From NCBI GenBank assembly GCA_965203615.1, contig OZ241900.1, positions 2,480,001-2,544,000 on the forward strand: a stretch of DNA of 64,000 nucleotides, given 5' to 3'. Positions 50,890 to 59,759 of this stretch are shown piece after piece. Below the pieces are notes generated by a model. The model made no database searches. It saw only the letters and a program-made list of their open reading frames with translations, and was not told where the DNA came from. The first letter of the stretch is position 1; each line of letters begins with the position of its first letter. The DNA is from VXNE01 sp965203615. Its GTDB lineage: Bacteria > Pseudomonadota > Gammaproteobacteria > Pseudomonadales > Azotimanducaceae. A program made the translations under genes and the position numbers.

Positions 50890-51479
50890 GCTTCGCTGCC
50901 CAATCGTCTCAGCGCCGCGCGAATCAGTTCTTCCGTGGACTCGCCGTCCATGTGCGCGTCGGCAACCACATCGCGTACCTCCGCGGCGCGCCAACCCAGT
51001 CCCACCAGCGCGCGGATGGCATCTTCCACGGCGTGGTCCTGCGCGACGGCGCCGCCGCTTTCGCGGGCTGCGATGGGCAGGGCGTCCAGCCGGTCCTTCA
51101 ACTCCACGATGACGCGCTCCGCGGTTCTCTTGCCAACGCCCGGGACCTTGGTGAGCAGACCGGTTTCGCCATCGGCGATGCAGCGGGTGAGCGCCTCCGC
51201 CGGCAGGAATCCCAACATCGCCATGGCCACTCTCGGTCCGACGCCGCTGACCTTGATCAGCAGGCGAAACAGCGCCCGTTCCTCCAGGGAGGGAAACCCG
51301 AACAGCGTGATGGCGTCGTCTCGTACCGCCTGGTGCGTGAAAAGCTCCACCGTAGGCGTCGCTGACAGATTCGCCAGCGTGGTTTGCGTAACGTTGACCT
51401 CGTAGCCCACGCCGCGCACGTCCACCAATACGACCTCGTCCTCCGTCGCTACCACGTCTCCGCGGATACGGCCGATCAC
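50886..51479 (-). CDS. ruvA: Holliday junction DNA-binding protein RuvA
   Basis: A 197-residue protein with an OB-fold start (MIGRIRGDVVATEDEVVLVDVRGVGYEV), two helix-hairpin-helix motifs (LIKVSGVGPRVAMAML, LTKVPGVGKRTAERVIVEL) and a C-terminal RuvB-binding domain. It recognises four-way junctions. The GTG start overlaps the ruvC stop by four bases. Confidence 0.96.
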   Translation of the reverse strand: MIGRIRGDVVATEDEVVLVDVRGVGYEVNVTQTTLANLSATPTVELFTHQAVRDDAITLFGFPSLEERALFRLLIKVSGVGPRVAMAMLGFLPAEALTRCIADGETGLLTKVPGVGKRTAERVIVELKDRLDALPIAARESGGAVAQDHAVEDAIRALVGLGWRAAEVRDVVADAHMDGESTEELIRAALRRLGSEA

Positions 51480-51976
51480 CTGGCATTCCTCGCATTGAGC
51501 CCTTGGCGAGAGATGCGGGCCAAATGACACAGCGCCACGGCGAGCGCGTCGGCCGCATCGGCCGCGGGACTGTCGCTTAAGCGCAGCGCCGTCTTCACCA
51601 TGTACTGCACTTGATCCTTGGTGGCCCCGCCGGCGCCGACGACCGCGAGTTTCACCTGCCGCGCGGGGTATCCGATCACGGCTATGTCGTGCGCGGCGGC
51701 CGCCGCTATTGCGACCCCTCTTGCCTGGCCGAGCTTCAGGGCGGACGATGGATTCCTCGCGACGAACACCTCTTCGACCGCGATCTCGTCCGGCCCGTAT
51801 TCGCCGATAACGGTGTCGATGCCGCGAAAGATGTCCACCAGCCTTGCGCTGAAATCGGCGCTCGTATCGCTCTTGATGCAGCCGCTCGCGACATACCTCG
51901 CTCGACCGCCGTCGTCGTCTATCAGGCCATAGCCCGTCACCCGCGATCCTGGATCTACGCCGAGGACGCGCATCAT
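51476..51976 (-). CDS. ruvC: Holliday junction resolvase RuvC
   Basis: A 166-residue RNase-H-fold endonuclease. Catalytic residues include the Asp in LGVDPGSRVTGYG, the Glu of VEEVFVARNP and the C-terminal acidic residues in AADAADALAVALCH. It cleaves Holliday junctions symmetrically. Overlaps yebC by four bases (ATGA). Confidence 0.96.
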   Translation of the reverse strand: MMRVLGVDPGSRVTGYGLIDDDGGRARYVASGCIKSDTSADFSARLVDIFRGIDTVIGEYGPDEIAVEEVFVARNPSSALKLGQARGVAIAAAAAHDIAVIGYPARQVKLAVVGAGGATKDQVQYMVKTALRLSDSPAADAADALAVALCHLARISRQGLNARNAR

Positions 51977-52722
51977 TCGCCGGGACCGCCCAGTGCGTCG
52001 GCCGGGAAGGACGCGTTGCTGAACACGTTCTGCACATCGTCGAGATCTTCCAGCGCATCGATCAGGCGCAGGACCTTTTGCGCCGCATCGACATCGCAGT
52101 CGCAGTAGCTCGAAGGCACCATGGTTACTTCGGCGTGATCGGGGACCATTCCGGCCGCCGCCAGCGCGTCGACGAAATCTCCAAACGCTTCGGGGGCGGT
52201 TGTGATCGACATGGAGCCGTCGTCGTCGCTGTCGACGTCTTCGGCGCCAGCTTCGAGCGCGGCATCGAGAATCGCATCCTCGTCCGACCCGGGGGCGAAT
52301 GACGCGACGCCCATCTTGTTGAACAGGTATGCGACGGAACCGTTCGTCCCGAGGTTGCCGCCGTGCTTGCTGAACGCATGTCGCACGCCCGCGACGGAAC
52401 GGTTTCGGTTGTCGGTCATCACCTCCACCAGGACGGCGACACCCCCGGGTGCATAACCCTCGTAGACGATCTCCTCGACATCGGCACCTTCGCCGCCGCC
52501 GGCACCCCGCTGAATCGCGCGGTCTATGGTGTCCTTCGGCACATTGGCGGCCAGCGCGGCGTCGGTCGCCGTGCGCAGGCGCGGATTATCGGCGATGGCG
52601 CCGCCGCCCAATTTTGCAGCGACGGTGATCTCGCGGATCAACTTCGACCAGAGTTTTCCGCGCTTGGCGTCCTGCGCCGCCTTGCGGTGCTTGATATTGG
52701 CCCACTTCGAGTGGCCAGCCAT
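51973..52722 (-). CDS. yebC: YebC/PmpR-family transcriptional or translational regulator
   Basis: A 249-residue protein starting MAGHSKWANIKHRKAAQDAK, the hallmark start of YebC. Further blocks are RAIQRGAGGGEGADVEEIVYEGYAPGG, NLGTNGSVAYLFNKMG and a C-terminal acidic domain. YebC proteins act as DNA-binding regulators in some bacteria and aid translation of proline-rich stretches in others. It overlaps aspS by one base. Confidence 0.95.
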   Translation of the reverse strand: MAGHSKWANIKHRKAAQDAKRGKLWSKLIREITVAAKLGGGAIADNPRLRTATDAALAANVPKDTIDRAIQRGAGGGEGADVEEIVYEGYAPGGVAVLVEVMTDNRNRSVAGVRHAFSKHGGNLGTNGSVAYLFNKMGVASFAPGSDEDAILDAALEAGAEDVDSDDDGSMSITTAPEAFGDFVDALAAAGMVPDHAEVTMVPSSYCDCDVDAAQKVLRLIDALEDLDDVQNVFSNASFPADALGGPGE

Positions 52723-54476
52723 CAGGTCTCCCGTCCGCGTATCCGAAGGTGAAGGTCGCGCAACTGGTTCGGGTCAACCGGGGCCGGGGCCGCGGTCAAC
52801 GGGCAGGCGGCGCTCTGCGTCTTGGGGAAGGCGAGGACATCCCGAATCGCTTCGGTGCCGGCCAGGACCATCACCAGCCGGTCAAGGCCGAGCGCGATAC
52901 CGCCGTGTGGTGGACATCCGAATCGCAGGGCGTCCAGCAGATGCCCGAACCTTTCTTCTTCGACATTCAACGCCGCGAATACCTGCCGTTGCATTGCGTG
53001 ATCGTGAATACGAATGGAACCGCCGCCTATCTCGACGCCGTTCAGGACGACATCGTACGCCTTTGCGAATGCGTCGGCGGGATTATCGCGCATTTCGGTC
53101 ACGGAACAGGCGGGCATGGTGAACGGGTGGTGCGCCGGCGTCAGCGCGCCGGCTTCGTTCTTTTCGAACATGGGCCACTCGGTCACCCAGAGCGGCGCCC
53201 AACGGTCTTCGACCATGTCGAGGTCGGTCCCGAGCTTCAGCCGAAACGCGGACATGGACAGGTTGACGATGTTCGCGTGGTCGGCGCCGAAGAAGACGAT
53301 GTCGCCGTTCGCGGCACCGACGCGGTCCAGCACCTGTTCGACGGTCTGCGGTTCGAGGAACTTGATGATTGGCGATTGCAGGCCATCGACACCGGCGGCG
53401 CGATCGTTCACCTTGATGTACGCGAGACCCTTGGCCCCGAGCGTGCCGACGAAGGCCACGTAGTCGTCGAGAACCCTGCGCGGCAGCGCCGCGGCGCCCG
53501 GTGCCCGCAATGCGACGACGCGCCCGTTCGGATCGGCGGCGGGCGCGCGAAACACGTTGAACCCGCTGTCTGCCATCAGGTCGGCGATGTCGACGAGTTC
53601 CAGCGGATTGCGCAGATCGGGCTTGTCGCTGCCGAATCGACGCATCGCCTCGCTCCACGTAAGGACAGGGAAGTCGGGGAGTGTCACGCCCAGGGTCTCG
53701 GAGAAGAGCGACTTCAGCATGGCCTCGGTCAGTCGCATCACGTCCGATTCTTCGACGAACGCGGCTTCGATGTCGATCTGGGTGAACTCGGGCTGGCGGT
53801 CGGCGCGCAGGTCTTCGTCGCGATAGCAGCGTGCGATCTGGTAGTACCTGTCGAATCCCGACACCATGAGCAGTTGCTTGAAGACCTGGGGCGATTGCGG
53901 CAAGGCGTAGAACCCGCCCGCATGAAGCCGGCTGGGCACCAGGTAGTCCCGCGCCCCTTCCGGGGTTGCCCGCGTAAGGGTGGGAGTTTCGATGTCGACG
54001 TAATCCTGGCTCTCAAGGTGCCGGCGCACATGGCTCGATACGCGCGCCCGAAGTCGCAGCCGTTCCTGCATGGCGGGACGGCGGAGGTCGAGATACCGGT
54101 ATTTCAACCTCACCTCCTCGCCCGCGCTTGAATACTCGTCAAGCTGAAAGGGCAACGTCTCCGAGACATTCAGGACTTCGAGGGAGGACCCCAGGACTTC
54201 GATCTCTCCGGTGGCGAGTTCCGGGTTCACCATGCCCTCAGGCCGTCGCCGGACGCGGCCTGTCGCGCGCAGGACGAACTCGTTGCGGACCCTGTCGGCA
54301 ATGGCGAAGCTGTCCCTGGCATCCGGGTCATAGACCACCTGCACCATGCCGGTGTGGTCGCGCAGATCCAGGAAGATGACGCCGCCGTGGTCGCGTCGTC
54401 GATGCGCCCAGCCGGTGAGTTCGACGTCTTCGCCGATGTTCGCTGCGGAGAGGTCCGCGCAATGGTGGGTGCGCAT
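52722..54476 (-). CDS. aspS: Aspartyl-tRNA synthetase
   Basis: A 584-residue class II synthetase. The N-terminal OB fold (VELTGWAHRRRDHGGVIFLDLRD) binds the anticodon; motif 2 lies around YQIARCYRDEDLRADRQPEFTQID and motif 3 is GIALGLDRLVMVL. A bacterial GAD insertion occupies the middle. It may charge only tRNA-Asp or also tRNA-Asn, depending on whether the genome has AsnRS. It heads the yebC-ruvCAB-tol run. Confidence 0.96.
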   Translation of the reverse strand: MRTHHCADLSAANIGEDVELTGWAHRRRDHGGVIFLDLRDHTGMVQVVYDPDARDSFAIADRVRNEFVLRATGRVRRRPEGMVNPELATGEIEVLGSSLEVLNVSETLPFQLDEYSSAGEEVRLKYRYLDLRRPAMQERLRLRARVSSHVRRHLESQDYVDIETPTLTRATPEGARDYLVPSRLHAGGFYALPQSPQVFKQLLMVSGFDRYYQIARCYRDEDLRADRQPEFTQIDIEAAFVEESDVMRLTEAMLKSLFSETLGVTLPDFPVLTWSEAMRRFGSDKPDLRNPLELVDIADLMADSGFNVFRAPAADPNGRVVALRAPGAAALPRRVLDDYVAFVGTLGAKGLAYIKVNDRAAGVDGLQSPIIKFLEPQTVEQVLDRVGAANGDIVFFGADHANIVNLSMSAFRLKLGTDLDMVEDRWAPLWVTEWPMFEKNEAGALTPAHHPFTMPACSVTEMRDNPADAFAKAYDVVLNGVEIGGGSIRIHDHAMQRQVFAALNVEEERFGHLLDALRFGCPPHGGIALGLDRLVMVLAGTEAIRDVLAFPKTQSAACPLTAAPAPVDPNQLRDLHLRIRGRET

Positions 54477-54555
54477 GATGGGAAGTGGGTTAGCCTGCCT
54501 GTTCAGGGTCGCGCAACGTCCGGCGGGCGTTGCTCATCGTGACCGTTGCGTGAGT

Positions 54556-54909
54556 TCAAGACTTCGGTTCGGAAGCCTTTGCGCCGCCGGAGCCGCCGTT
54601 CGACGATGCGGCTTTCGATGCGCCGTTGTCGCTCGAATCGCTCGACTTGGACTCGCTCTTTGCGGTGTCCGAGGAGTCGCCGGAACCCTCCGACTTGCCC
54701 TGTTCGCCATGCAGATTCTTCTTCGCGCCGGACTTGAAGTCGGTCTCGTACCACCCGCCGCCCTTCAGCCGAAACGCGACGGCAGAGATCTTCTTCCTCA
54801 GTTGCGGCTCCCCGCACTCTGGACAGTCTACGAGCGGCGGTTCACTGACCTTCTGAATGCTCTCGAATTCATGCCGGCAGGTTTTGCACTCGTATTCGTA
54901 GATCGGCAC
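54556..54909 (-). CDS. FmdB-family zinc-ribbon protein
   Basis: A 117-residue protein. The N-terminal zinc ribbon MPIYEYECKTCRHEFESIQK...CPECG supplies two CxxC pairs, followed by KKISAVAFRLKGGGWYETDF. The last 50 residues are low-complexity Ser/Gly/Lys, typical of the proteobacterial members. The role is unknown; the gene often precedes aspS, as here (79 bp). Confidence 0.9.
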   Translation of the reverse strand: MPIYEYECKTCRHEFESIQKVSEPPLVDCPECGEPQLRKKISAVAFRLKGGGWYETDFKSGAKKNLHGEQGKSEGSGDSSDTAKSESKSSDSSDNGASKAASSNGGSGGAKASEPKS

Positions 54910-54992
54910 CTCAAGACTCTCGCGTCACGGTTCAAACCGGAAATCATAACAACGAGGGCGATCATCAACCACCCGTCGTGGAACCCCAACGC

Positions 54993-55283
54993 TTAATGAA
55001 CGCGGCCGCGGCCCAATACGTTTTCGCCAGCCAACAACTCGAACTCGACGCCTCGTGGCAATTTACGTGTCTTGTGCGGATGCACTGCCAGCTCAAGCCG
55101 AACCAAGCCCTCGAAGCGGCCACTTGTGCACGATTCCAGCAGCAGGCTGACGGGTGGCGTAGCACCGCCATTCTCGAAAACTGCGGCGCTGCTAATGGGC
55201 ATACCGCCCGTCAGGACGTCGCGAGTCCGATCATCCAATGGATGGAAGGACGCCTCGACCGCATGCCTACCCGTTCGTCTCAT
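54993..55283 (-). CDS. Small hypothetical protein with EF-Tu-domain-III-like end
   Basis: A 96-residue protein starting MRRTGRHAVEASFHPLDD. The end (RLELAVHPHKTRKLPRGVEFELLAGENVLGRGRVH) resembles the last strands of elongation factor Tu domain III, where ELIHP...GLRFAIREGG...GAGVV occurs; this is my reading of a pattern, not a search result. Its ATG overlaps the stop of the next small gene upstream (ATGA), which supports both being real. Function unknown. Confidence 0.5.
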   Translation of the reverse strand: MRRTGRHAVEASFHPLDDRTRDVLTGGMPISSAAVFENGGATPPVSLLLESCTSGRFEGLVRLELAVHPHKTRKLPRGVEFELLAGENVLGRGRVH

Positions 55284-55489
55284 TTGCGCTCCACCACACG
55301 AACAACTTGAATCTGTGCCAAGTCGTCACCCTCAACATAGATCGCGGGTCCAATGTCGTCGAGATTGTCCATCAGACAAGCACCCTCGACAACAGTGTCA
55401 TCCGAGGGTGCCAAGGGCGCAACGATGGCGTCAATTGGTTGGTCGACGATCTTACGGGTCGTTACTCCATCGCCCCGTGAGCGCGACAC
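55280..55489 (-). CDS. Small hypothetical protein, coupled to its neighbour
   Basis: A 69-residue acidic protein from a GTG at 55489; the frame continues upstream antisense to proS, so the start is uncertain. It contains KIVDQPIDAIVAPLAPSDD and LDDIGPAIYVEGDDLAQIQVVRVVE, a compact beta-rich pattern. Its stop overlaps the start of the 96-residue gene by four bases. Only 21 bp separate its start from proS, so the two promoters must lie inside each other's genes. A plus-strand frame over the same stretch looks less protein-like. Confidence 0.4.
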   Translation of the reverse strand: MSRSRGDGVTTRKIVDQPIDAIVAPLAPSDDTVVEGACLMDNLDDIGPAIYVEGDDLAQIQVVRVVERK

Positions 55490-55510
55490 CGACTTGCTAT
55501 GCTTGAAGGC

Positions 55511-57205
55511 ATGCGAGCCAGCCAGACGCTGATACCTACCCTGAAGGAGACGCCTGCGGAAGCCGAGGTCGCAAGCCATGTGCTGCTGCTTCGCGCCGGC
55601 TTCATCCGCCGTGTCGCCGGCGGGCTCTATACCTGGCTTCCGCTGGGTCTGCGTGTCATGCGCAAGGTCGAGGCGATCGTGCGGGAAGAACTCGCGCGCA
55701 TCGGCGCCCAGGAGATCCAGATGCCGGTGGTCCAGCCCGCCGACCTGTGGCGCGAAAGCGGTCGCTGGGAGGTGATGGGAGCGGAGCTGATGCGCATGCG
55801 CGACCGCCACGAAAGGGATTACGCGATGGGTCCGACCCACGAGGAGGTTGTGACCGATCTGATTCGGCGAACGGTCGACAGCTATAAGCAGATCCCGTTG
55901 AACGTGTACCAGATCCAGACCAAGTTCCGCGACGAGATACGTCCCCGATTTGGCCTGCTGCGTGCACGCGAATTCCTGATGAAGGATGCGTATTCCTTCC
56001 ACCTTGACGAGGAGTCGCTGGAGCGGACGTACCGCGACATGTACGACGCATACGCTGCGATCCTCACGCGTATCGGCGTCGACTTCCGGGCCGTGGAGGC
56101 TGACTCCGGGACCATCGGCGACGGCGAGTCGCACGAGTTTCAGGTGCTCGCCGAATCCGGTGAAGACCTGATGGCCTATTGCCCGAACAGCGGCTATGCG
56201 GCGAACATCGAAAAGGCGGAGGCGCTGGCACCGGTACCGTCGGACGAACAGCCCGACCCGGTCAGGAAGGTGGCGACGCCCGGTGTCAGGACGATAGCCG
56301 ATGTGGCCTCGCTTCTGGGTGTCGAGTCATCGCGCTGCATCAAGACCCTGATCGTACGCGGTTCGGACGCGCCGTTCGTCGCATTGGTTCTGCGCGGCGA
56401 TCATGAGCTCAACGAAACCAAGGCGGCGAGGCTCGACGCCGTGGCGGCGCCGTTGACGTTCGCCGATGACGATGAGGTCAGGGCGGCGACCGGTTGCTCC
56501 ATCGGGTCCATCGGACCCGTCGGGCTCGAGTTGCCCGTGTACGCGGATCGGTCTGCGGCCGCAGTTGCAAACTGCGTATGCGGCGCCAACGAGGAAGGGC
56601 TCCACCTCACCGGCGTCAACTGGTCACGCGACTTTTCATCCGCCGAGGTCGTCGACATCCGGAACGTGAGGGAAGGCGACCTTTCGCCGGATGGCTGCGG
56701 CGAGCTCGCCTTTGCCCGGGGGATCGAGGTCGGCCACGTCTTCAAGCTTGGCGACAAGTACAGCGTACCCATGCGGCTTGCCCTGCAGGACGGTGCGGGC
56801 GCAGAGACCGCCCTGATCATGGGTTGCTACGGTCTCGGCATATCGAGACTGGTGGCGGCGGTGGCCGAACAGTGCCATGACGACGACGGTATCGTCTGGC
56901 CGGTATCCGTCGCGCCCTTCGACGTGCATATCCTGGCCCTGGACTATGCCGTCCCGGACGTGGCTGCGGCGGCGGATTCGTTGTACGAGGCGTGCCTCGA
57001 TGCGGGCATGGATGTCCTGTTGGACGATCGGGATGAACGCCCCGGCGTGAAGTTCGCGGAGGCGGACCTGCTGGGCATTCCGCACCGCATCACGATCGGC
57101 ACACGCAGTCTGGCGAGGGGCCTCGTGGAGTACAAGCGTCGTACTGACACCGAGCGGGTGCTGATGACACCAGCCGAAGCGGTGAGTCGCATCGGGACGG
57201 GCTGA
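55511..57205 (+). CDS. proS: Prolyl-tRNA synthetase, bacterial type
   Basis: A 564-residue class II synthetase of the bacterial form with an inserted editing domain between motifs 2 and 3. MRASQTLIPTLKETPAEAEV and LLRAGFIRRVAGGLYTWLPLG are the standard start; TKFRDEIRPRFGLLRAREFLMKDAYSFH is motif 2, GCYGLGISRLVAAVAEQ motif 3, and DDRDERPGVKFAEADLLGIP the anticodon-binding domain. The Met four codons upstream is possible. In Pseudomonas proS lies near the same ruv/tol cluster. Confidence 0.96.
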   Translation: MRASQTLIPTLKETPAEAEVASHVLLLRAGFIRRVAGGLYTWLPLGLRVMRKVEAIVREELARIGAQEIQMPVVQPADLWRESGRWEVMGAELMRMRDRHERDYAMGPTHEEVVTDLIRRTVDSYKQIPLNVYQIQTKFRDEIRPRFGLLRAREFLMKDAYSFHLDEESLERTYRDMYDAYAAILTRIGVDFRAVEADSGTIGDGESHEFQVLAESGEDLMAYCPNSGYAANIEKAEALAPVPSDEQPDPVRKVATPGVRTIADVASLLGVESSRCIKTLIVRGSDAPFVALVLRGDHELNETKAARLDAVAAPLTFADDDEVRAATGCSIGSIGPVGLELPVYADRSAAAVANCVCGANEEGLHLTGVNWSRDFSSAEVVDIRNVREGDLSPDGCGELAFARGIEVGHVFKLGDKYSVPMRLALQDGAGAETALIMGCYGLGISRLVAAVAEQCHDDDGIVWPVSVAPFDVHILALDYAVPDVAAAADSLYEACLDAGMDVLLDDRDERPGVKFAEADLLGIPHRITIGTRSLARGLVEYKRRTDTERVLMTPAEAVSRIGTG

Positions 57206-57258
57206 CCTGGAAGCTGCCCGGCGGGATTGACTGCGGCGCGAGCGGGGTGGCTTGACCT

Positions 57259-57738
57259 TCAGGTACGCGTTCGAACCCGCATTGATCCAGGCACGGCTTC
57301 AAGCAGGCTTTCCCGTGTCTGGGGTCCGACAAGAATCTGGTGGACATGGTTTTCGGGGCCCATGATCACGGTTGTCGGCAGCAGTCTGGGAACGTCGTAG
57401 CCGAAACGCTCGGACGGGTCCGAAACCAGCACTGGAAATTCGATCCCCATCTCGCCGATGAGGATCGCCAGCGACTCACCGGAAATGCCGTCGTAGTTGA
57501 CGCCGAGTATCACCAGGCCGGTTGTGTCCCGATCGTGGTGCAGTGCATTCAGCTCCGGTATCTCTTCCCGGCAGGGGACGCACCACTCCGCCCAATAGTT
57601 GATCGCCACATATCCGCCGCCCGACTCAGACCACGCCCCGGCGCTGCCGTCTGCCAGTCTGAATACGTCGTCCGAGCAGGCAACCAGGCAAACAGACGCG
57701 ACAAGACCAACGTATCTTGCCAGAGTCCGGAAACCCAC
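57259..57738 (-). CDS. Thioredoxin-fold lipoprotein (TlpA-like)
   Basis: A 159-residue protein with a lipoprotein signal peptide ending LVAC (Cys21) and the redox motif WAEWCVPC (Cys53, Cys56), followed by REEIPELNALHHD, GVNYDG and the cis-proline region PRLLPTTVIMGP. It probably reduces disulfides or cytochrome c apoproteins at the membrane. It converges on proS and precedes a hypothetical gene on the same strand only by position (the latter lies upstream, 27 bp). Confidence 0.87.
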   Translation of the reverse strand: MGFRTLARYVGLVASVCLVACSDDVFRLADGSAGAWSESGGGYVAINYWAEWCVPCREEIPELNALHHDRDTTGLVILGVNYDGISGESLAILIGEMGIEFPVLVSDPSERFGYDVPRLLPTTVIMGPENHVHQILVGPQTRESLLEAVPGSMRVRTRT

Positions 57739-57765
57739 AGAGCCTGAACCGGGCTTTCCGGGGAG

Positions 57766-58374
57766 TTACTGGCGTGGCGCGGGAACGGGCGCCTTGCCGG
57801 GGTCCGTAGAGAGGCTTGCGCGGGAGATGCCGGCGGGTCTGCGGATCTTGCTAACACGTTGCTTTCGAGTTGCGGCGGAAGGCGGGGCACGATCCAGCAC
57901 TCCTCGGGATGGTTTCGCGCGCTTGAGTTCCCGATAGGCACCCGAACCTTTGGGGATGCGCCTGTGGTGTGCATAGAACTCGACCGCCCGCCGCCACGCC
58001 TCGTCGAGACCGTGCAGGCTGATGGAAACGGTCGTGTTGACCACTTTGCCGGTCAGGAGTGACGTGATGCCCACCTGGAACAGCGGTGTGGGCTTGCCGC
58101 TCTTTCCCCTCTTCCAACGAAAGAGAATGCCGCGCACATGGCCATCGGCGTCGACGCGCACTTCGCGCATGGCACTCTCCCGCGCCGCGCGTTGGGTGAT
58201 GGCCAATTCGGCGTCCCGGTGTTCTGCCTGGCGCCGCACCTCCGCGCGGGCGGCACCGTGCATGAGGCGCCCCTCCTGCTTCAATGAGAAGTACTCCTGG
58301 TAGGTTTCGTTCTCGATTTGCCGACGAACGCGAAAACCGTGGAAGCGACGCGAGTTGAGGAGTTCCACGCTCAT
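57766..58374 (-). CDS. Hypothetical basic protein
   Basis: A 202-residue strongly basic protein starting MSVELLNSRRFHGFRVRRQIENETYQEYFSLK. Its first 60 residues alternate beta strands and a helix rich in Arg (GAARAEVRRQAEHRDAEL), and its middle part (GILFRWKRGKSGKPTPLFQVGI, DEAWRRAVEFYAHHRRIPKG) resembles small DNA-binding AP2/integrase-arm-like folds, though this is only an impression. The tail is Arg/Pro/Ala-rich and disordered. No catalytic motif. It sits between the thioredoxin gene and the racemase gene. Confidence 0.6.
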   Translation of the reverse strand: MSVELLNSRRFHGFRVRRQIENETYQEYFSLKQEGRLMHGAARAEVRRQAEHRDAELAITQRAARESAMREVRVDADGHVRGILFRWKRGKSGKPTPLFQVGITSLLTGKVVNTTVSISLHGLDEAWRRAVEFYAHHRRIPKGSGAYRELKRAKPSRGVLDRAPPSAATRKQRVSKIRRPAGISRASLSTDPGKAPVPAPRQ

Positions 58375-58434
58375 GCCGCCCGATCTCCAGCCCCCGGGGG
58401 GCAGCCGGTCCGGTAGCCGGATGCGGATGCTCGT

Positions 58435-59577
58435 TCAGGCGGCGGATACAACATGTTGCTCCTGCAGTGCCCGCACTTCCTCATCGCTGAAACCGGCGTC
58501 CCGCAGCACCGCGAGAGAATCTTCGCCGGGAGTCCTCGGGCCATGCGAAATCTCCGGACTCGTCCGGCTGAAACGGGGCGCTGGAGCGGGTTGCACGGCA
58601 CCGTCCACCTCGACAAAGGTCTCGCGCGCCTGGTTGTGGGGGTGTTCGGGCGCTTCGAAAATCGAAAGGACTGGCGCGAAACAGACGTCGGTACCTTCCA
58701 TGATTTCGCACCACTCGTCGCGGGTCCTGGTCTTGAACACCGTGGCGAGGTCTTCCTTCAGGCTTTCCCATTCCCGGGCTTCCATCTGCTTCTGGAATCG
58801 GTGCGAATCGACCCCGGACTTCTCCACCAGGAGCGCATAGAACTGTGGTTCGATGGCGCCGACGGCGACGTGCTTGCCGTCACTCGTCTCGTAGGTGCCG
58901 TAGAAGTGCGCGCCCCCGTCGAGCATGTTGGTGCCGCGACGGTCGGTGAAGTACTTCCCCATGGAAAAGAAGGTCGCCATCAGCGCGGCCGCCCCGTCCA
59001 CCATCGCCGCGTCGATCACCTGACCCTTGCCGGAGCGGCGCGCCTCCAGGACCCCGCAGACGAGCCCGAAAGCAAGCAGCATGCCGCCTCCGCCGAAGTC
59101 GCCTATAAGGTTGAGCGGCGGCACGGGCTTGCCGCCTTTTTCACCGATGGCGTGCAGCGCCCCGGTCAGACCGATGTAGTTGATGTCGTGGCCGGCGGCG
59201 TCGGCCAGCGGTCCGTCCTGGCCCCACCCGGTCATGCGTCCGTATACGAGGCGTTCGTTGCGCGCCATGCACGGTTCCGGACCCAGCCCCAGCCGCTCGG
59301 TGACGCCCGGGCGAAATCCCTCGAATAGCGCGTCGGCGGACTCGCATAACCGGAGAACGATGTCGACGCCCTCGGCAGTCTTGAGGTCGATGATGATCGA
59401 GCGCCGGTTGCGCGCGAGGATATCGGGGGGACGGGAACGGCGCGTGGGCGCCGTCCGGGGAGTGGGCCGGTCCACGCGGATGACCTCCGCCCCCATGTCG
59501 GAAAGCATCATGCCGCAGAATGGTCCAGGTCCAATGCCGGCCAACTCGATGACCCGCAGACCCGACAACGGTCCCAC
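58435..59577 (-). CDS. Alpha-methylacyl-CoA racemase-like family III CoA-transferase protein
   Basis: A 380-residue protein with the racemase-type start GLRVIELAGIGPGPFCGMML and SDMGAEVIRVDRP. GHDINYIGLTGALHAIG carries the catalytic His and NLIGDFGGGGMLLAFG the catalytic Asp expected in alpha-methylacyl-CoA racemase, which epimerises 2-methylacyl-CoAs in branched-lipid or sterol side-chain degradation. The GTG at 59577 gives the family start; the longer frame upstream is not family-like. It is the fifth CaiB/BaiF-fold gene here. Confidence 0.88.
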   Translation of the reverse strand: MGPLSGLRVIELAGIGPGPFCGMMLSDMGAEVIRVDRPTPRTAPTRRSRPPDILARNRRSIIIDLKTAEGVDIVLRLCESADALFEGFRPGVTERLGLGPEPCMARNERLVYGRMTGWGQDGPLADAAGHDINYIGLTGALHAIGEKGGKPVPPLNLIGDFGGGGMLLAFGLVCGVLEARRSGKGQVIDAAMVDGAAALMATFFSMGKYFTDRRGTNMLDGGAHFYGTYETSDGKHVAVGAIEPQFYALLVEKSGVDSHRFQKQMEAREWESLKEDLATVFKTRTRDEWCEIMEGTDVCFAPVLSIFEAPEHPHNQARETFVEVDGAVQPAPAPRFSRTSPEISHGPRTPGEDSLAVLRDAGFSDEEVRALQEQHVVSAA

Positions 59578-59648
59578 TGAGTGTCCTCCTCTCTCGGCCG
59601 TCCCCACGGCCAGTGCCCTCTCGGCCGTCTCTGCGGCGCCAAGGTGTC

Positions 59649-59740
59649 TTGCATGGAAGTACGCCTCTGGCGAAGGGGCAGATACGAGCACTTCCTTACG
59701 CGTCAGCAGTCGGGGAAGCTCCCCCGGCTGAAGGCTCCAA
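59649..59740 (+). repeat. Dispersed structured repeat, copy C
   Basis: Begins TTGCATGGAAGTACGCCTCT, identical over 20 bases to copy B, and contains ACGCGTCAGCAGTCGGGGAA (one change from the other copies) followed by CTCCCCCGGCTGAAGGCTCC. It lies between the 5' end of the racemase gene and the 3' end of the ABC exporter gene. Two tiny plus-strand frames over it are artefacts; their translations recur in copy B because the DNA is repeated. Confidence 0.65.
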
Positions 59741-59759
59741 GTGTATGGGCTGCGCCTTC

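Noticed and set aside
55238..55480. 80-residue plus-strand frame before proS
   Set aside because: The minus-strand frames over the same DNA show an ATGA coupling and more protein-like composition.
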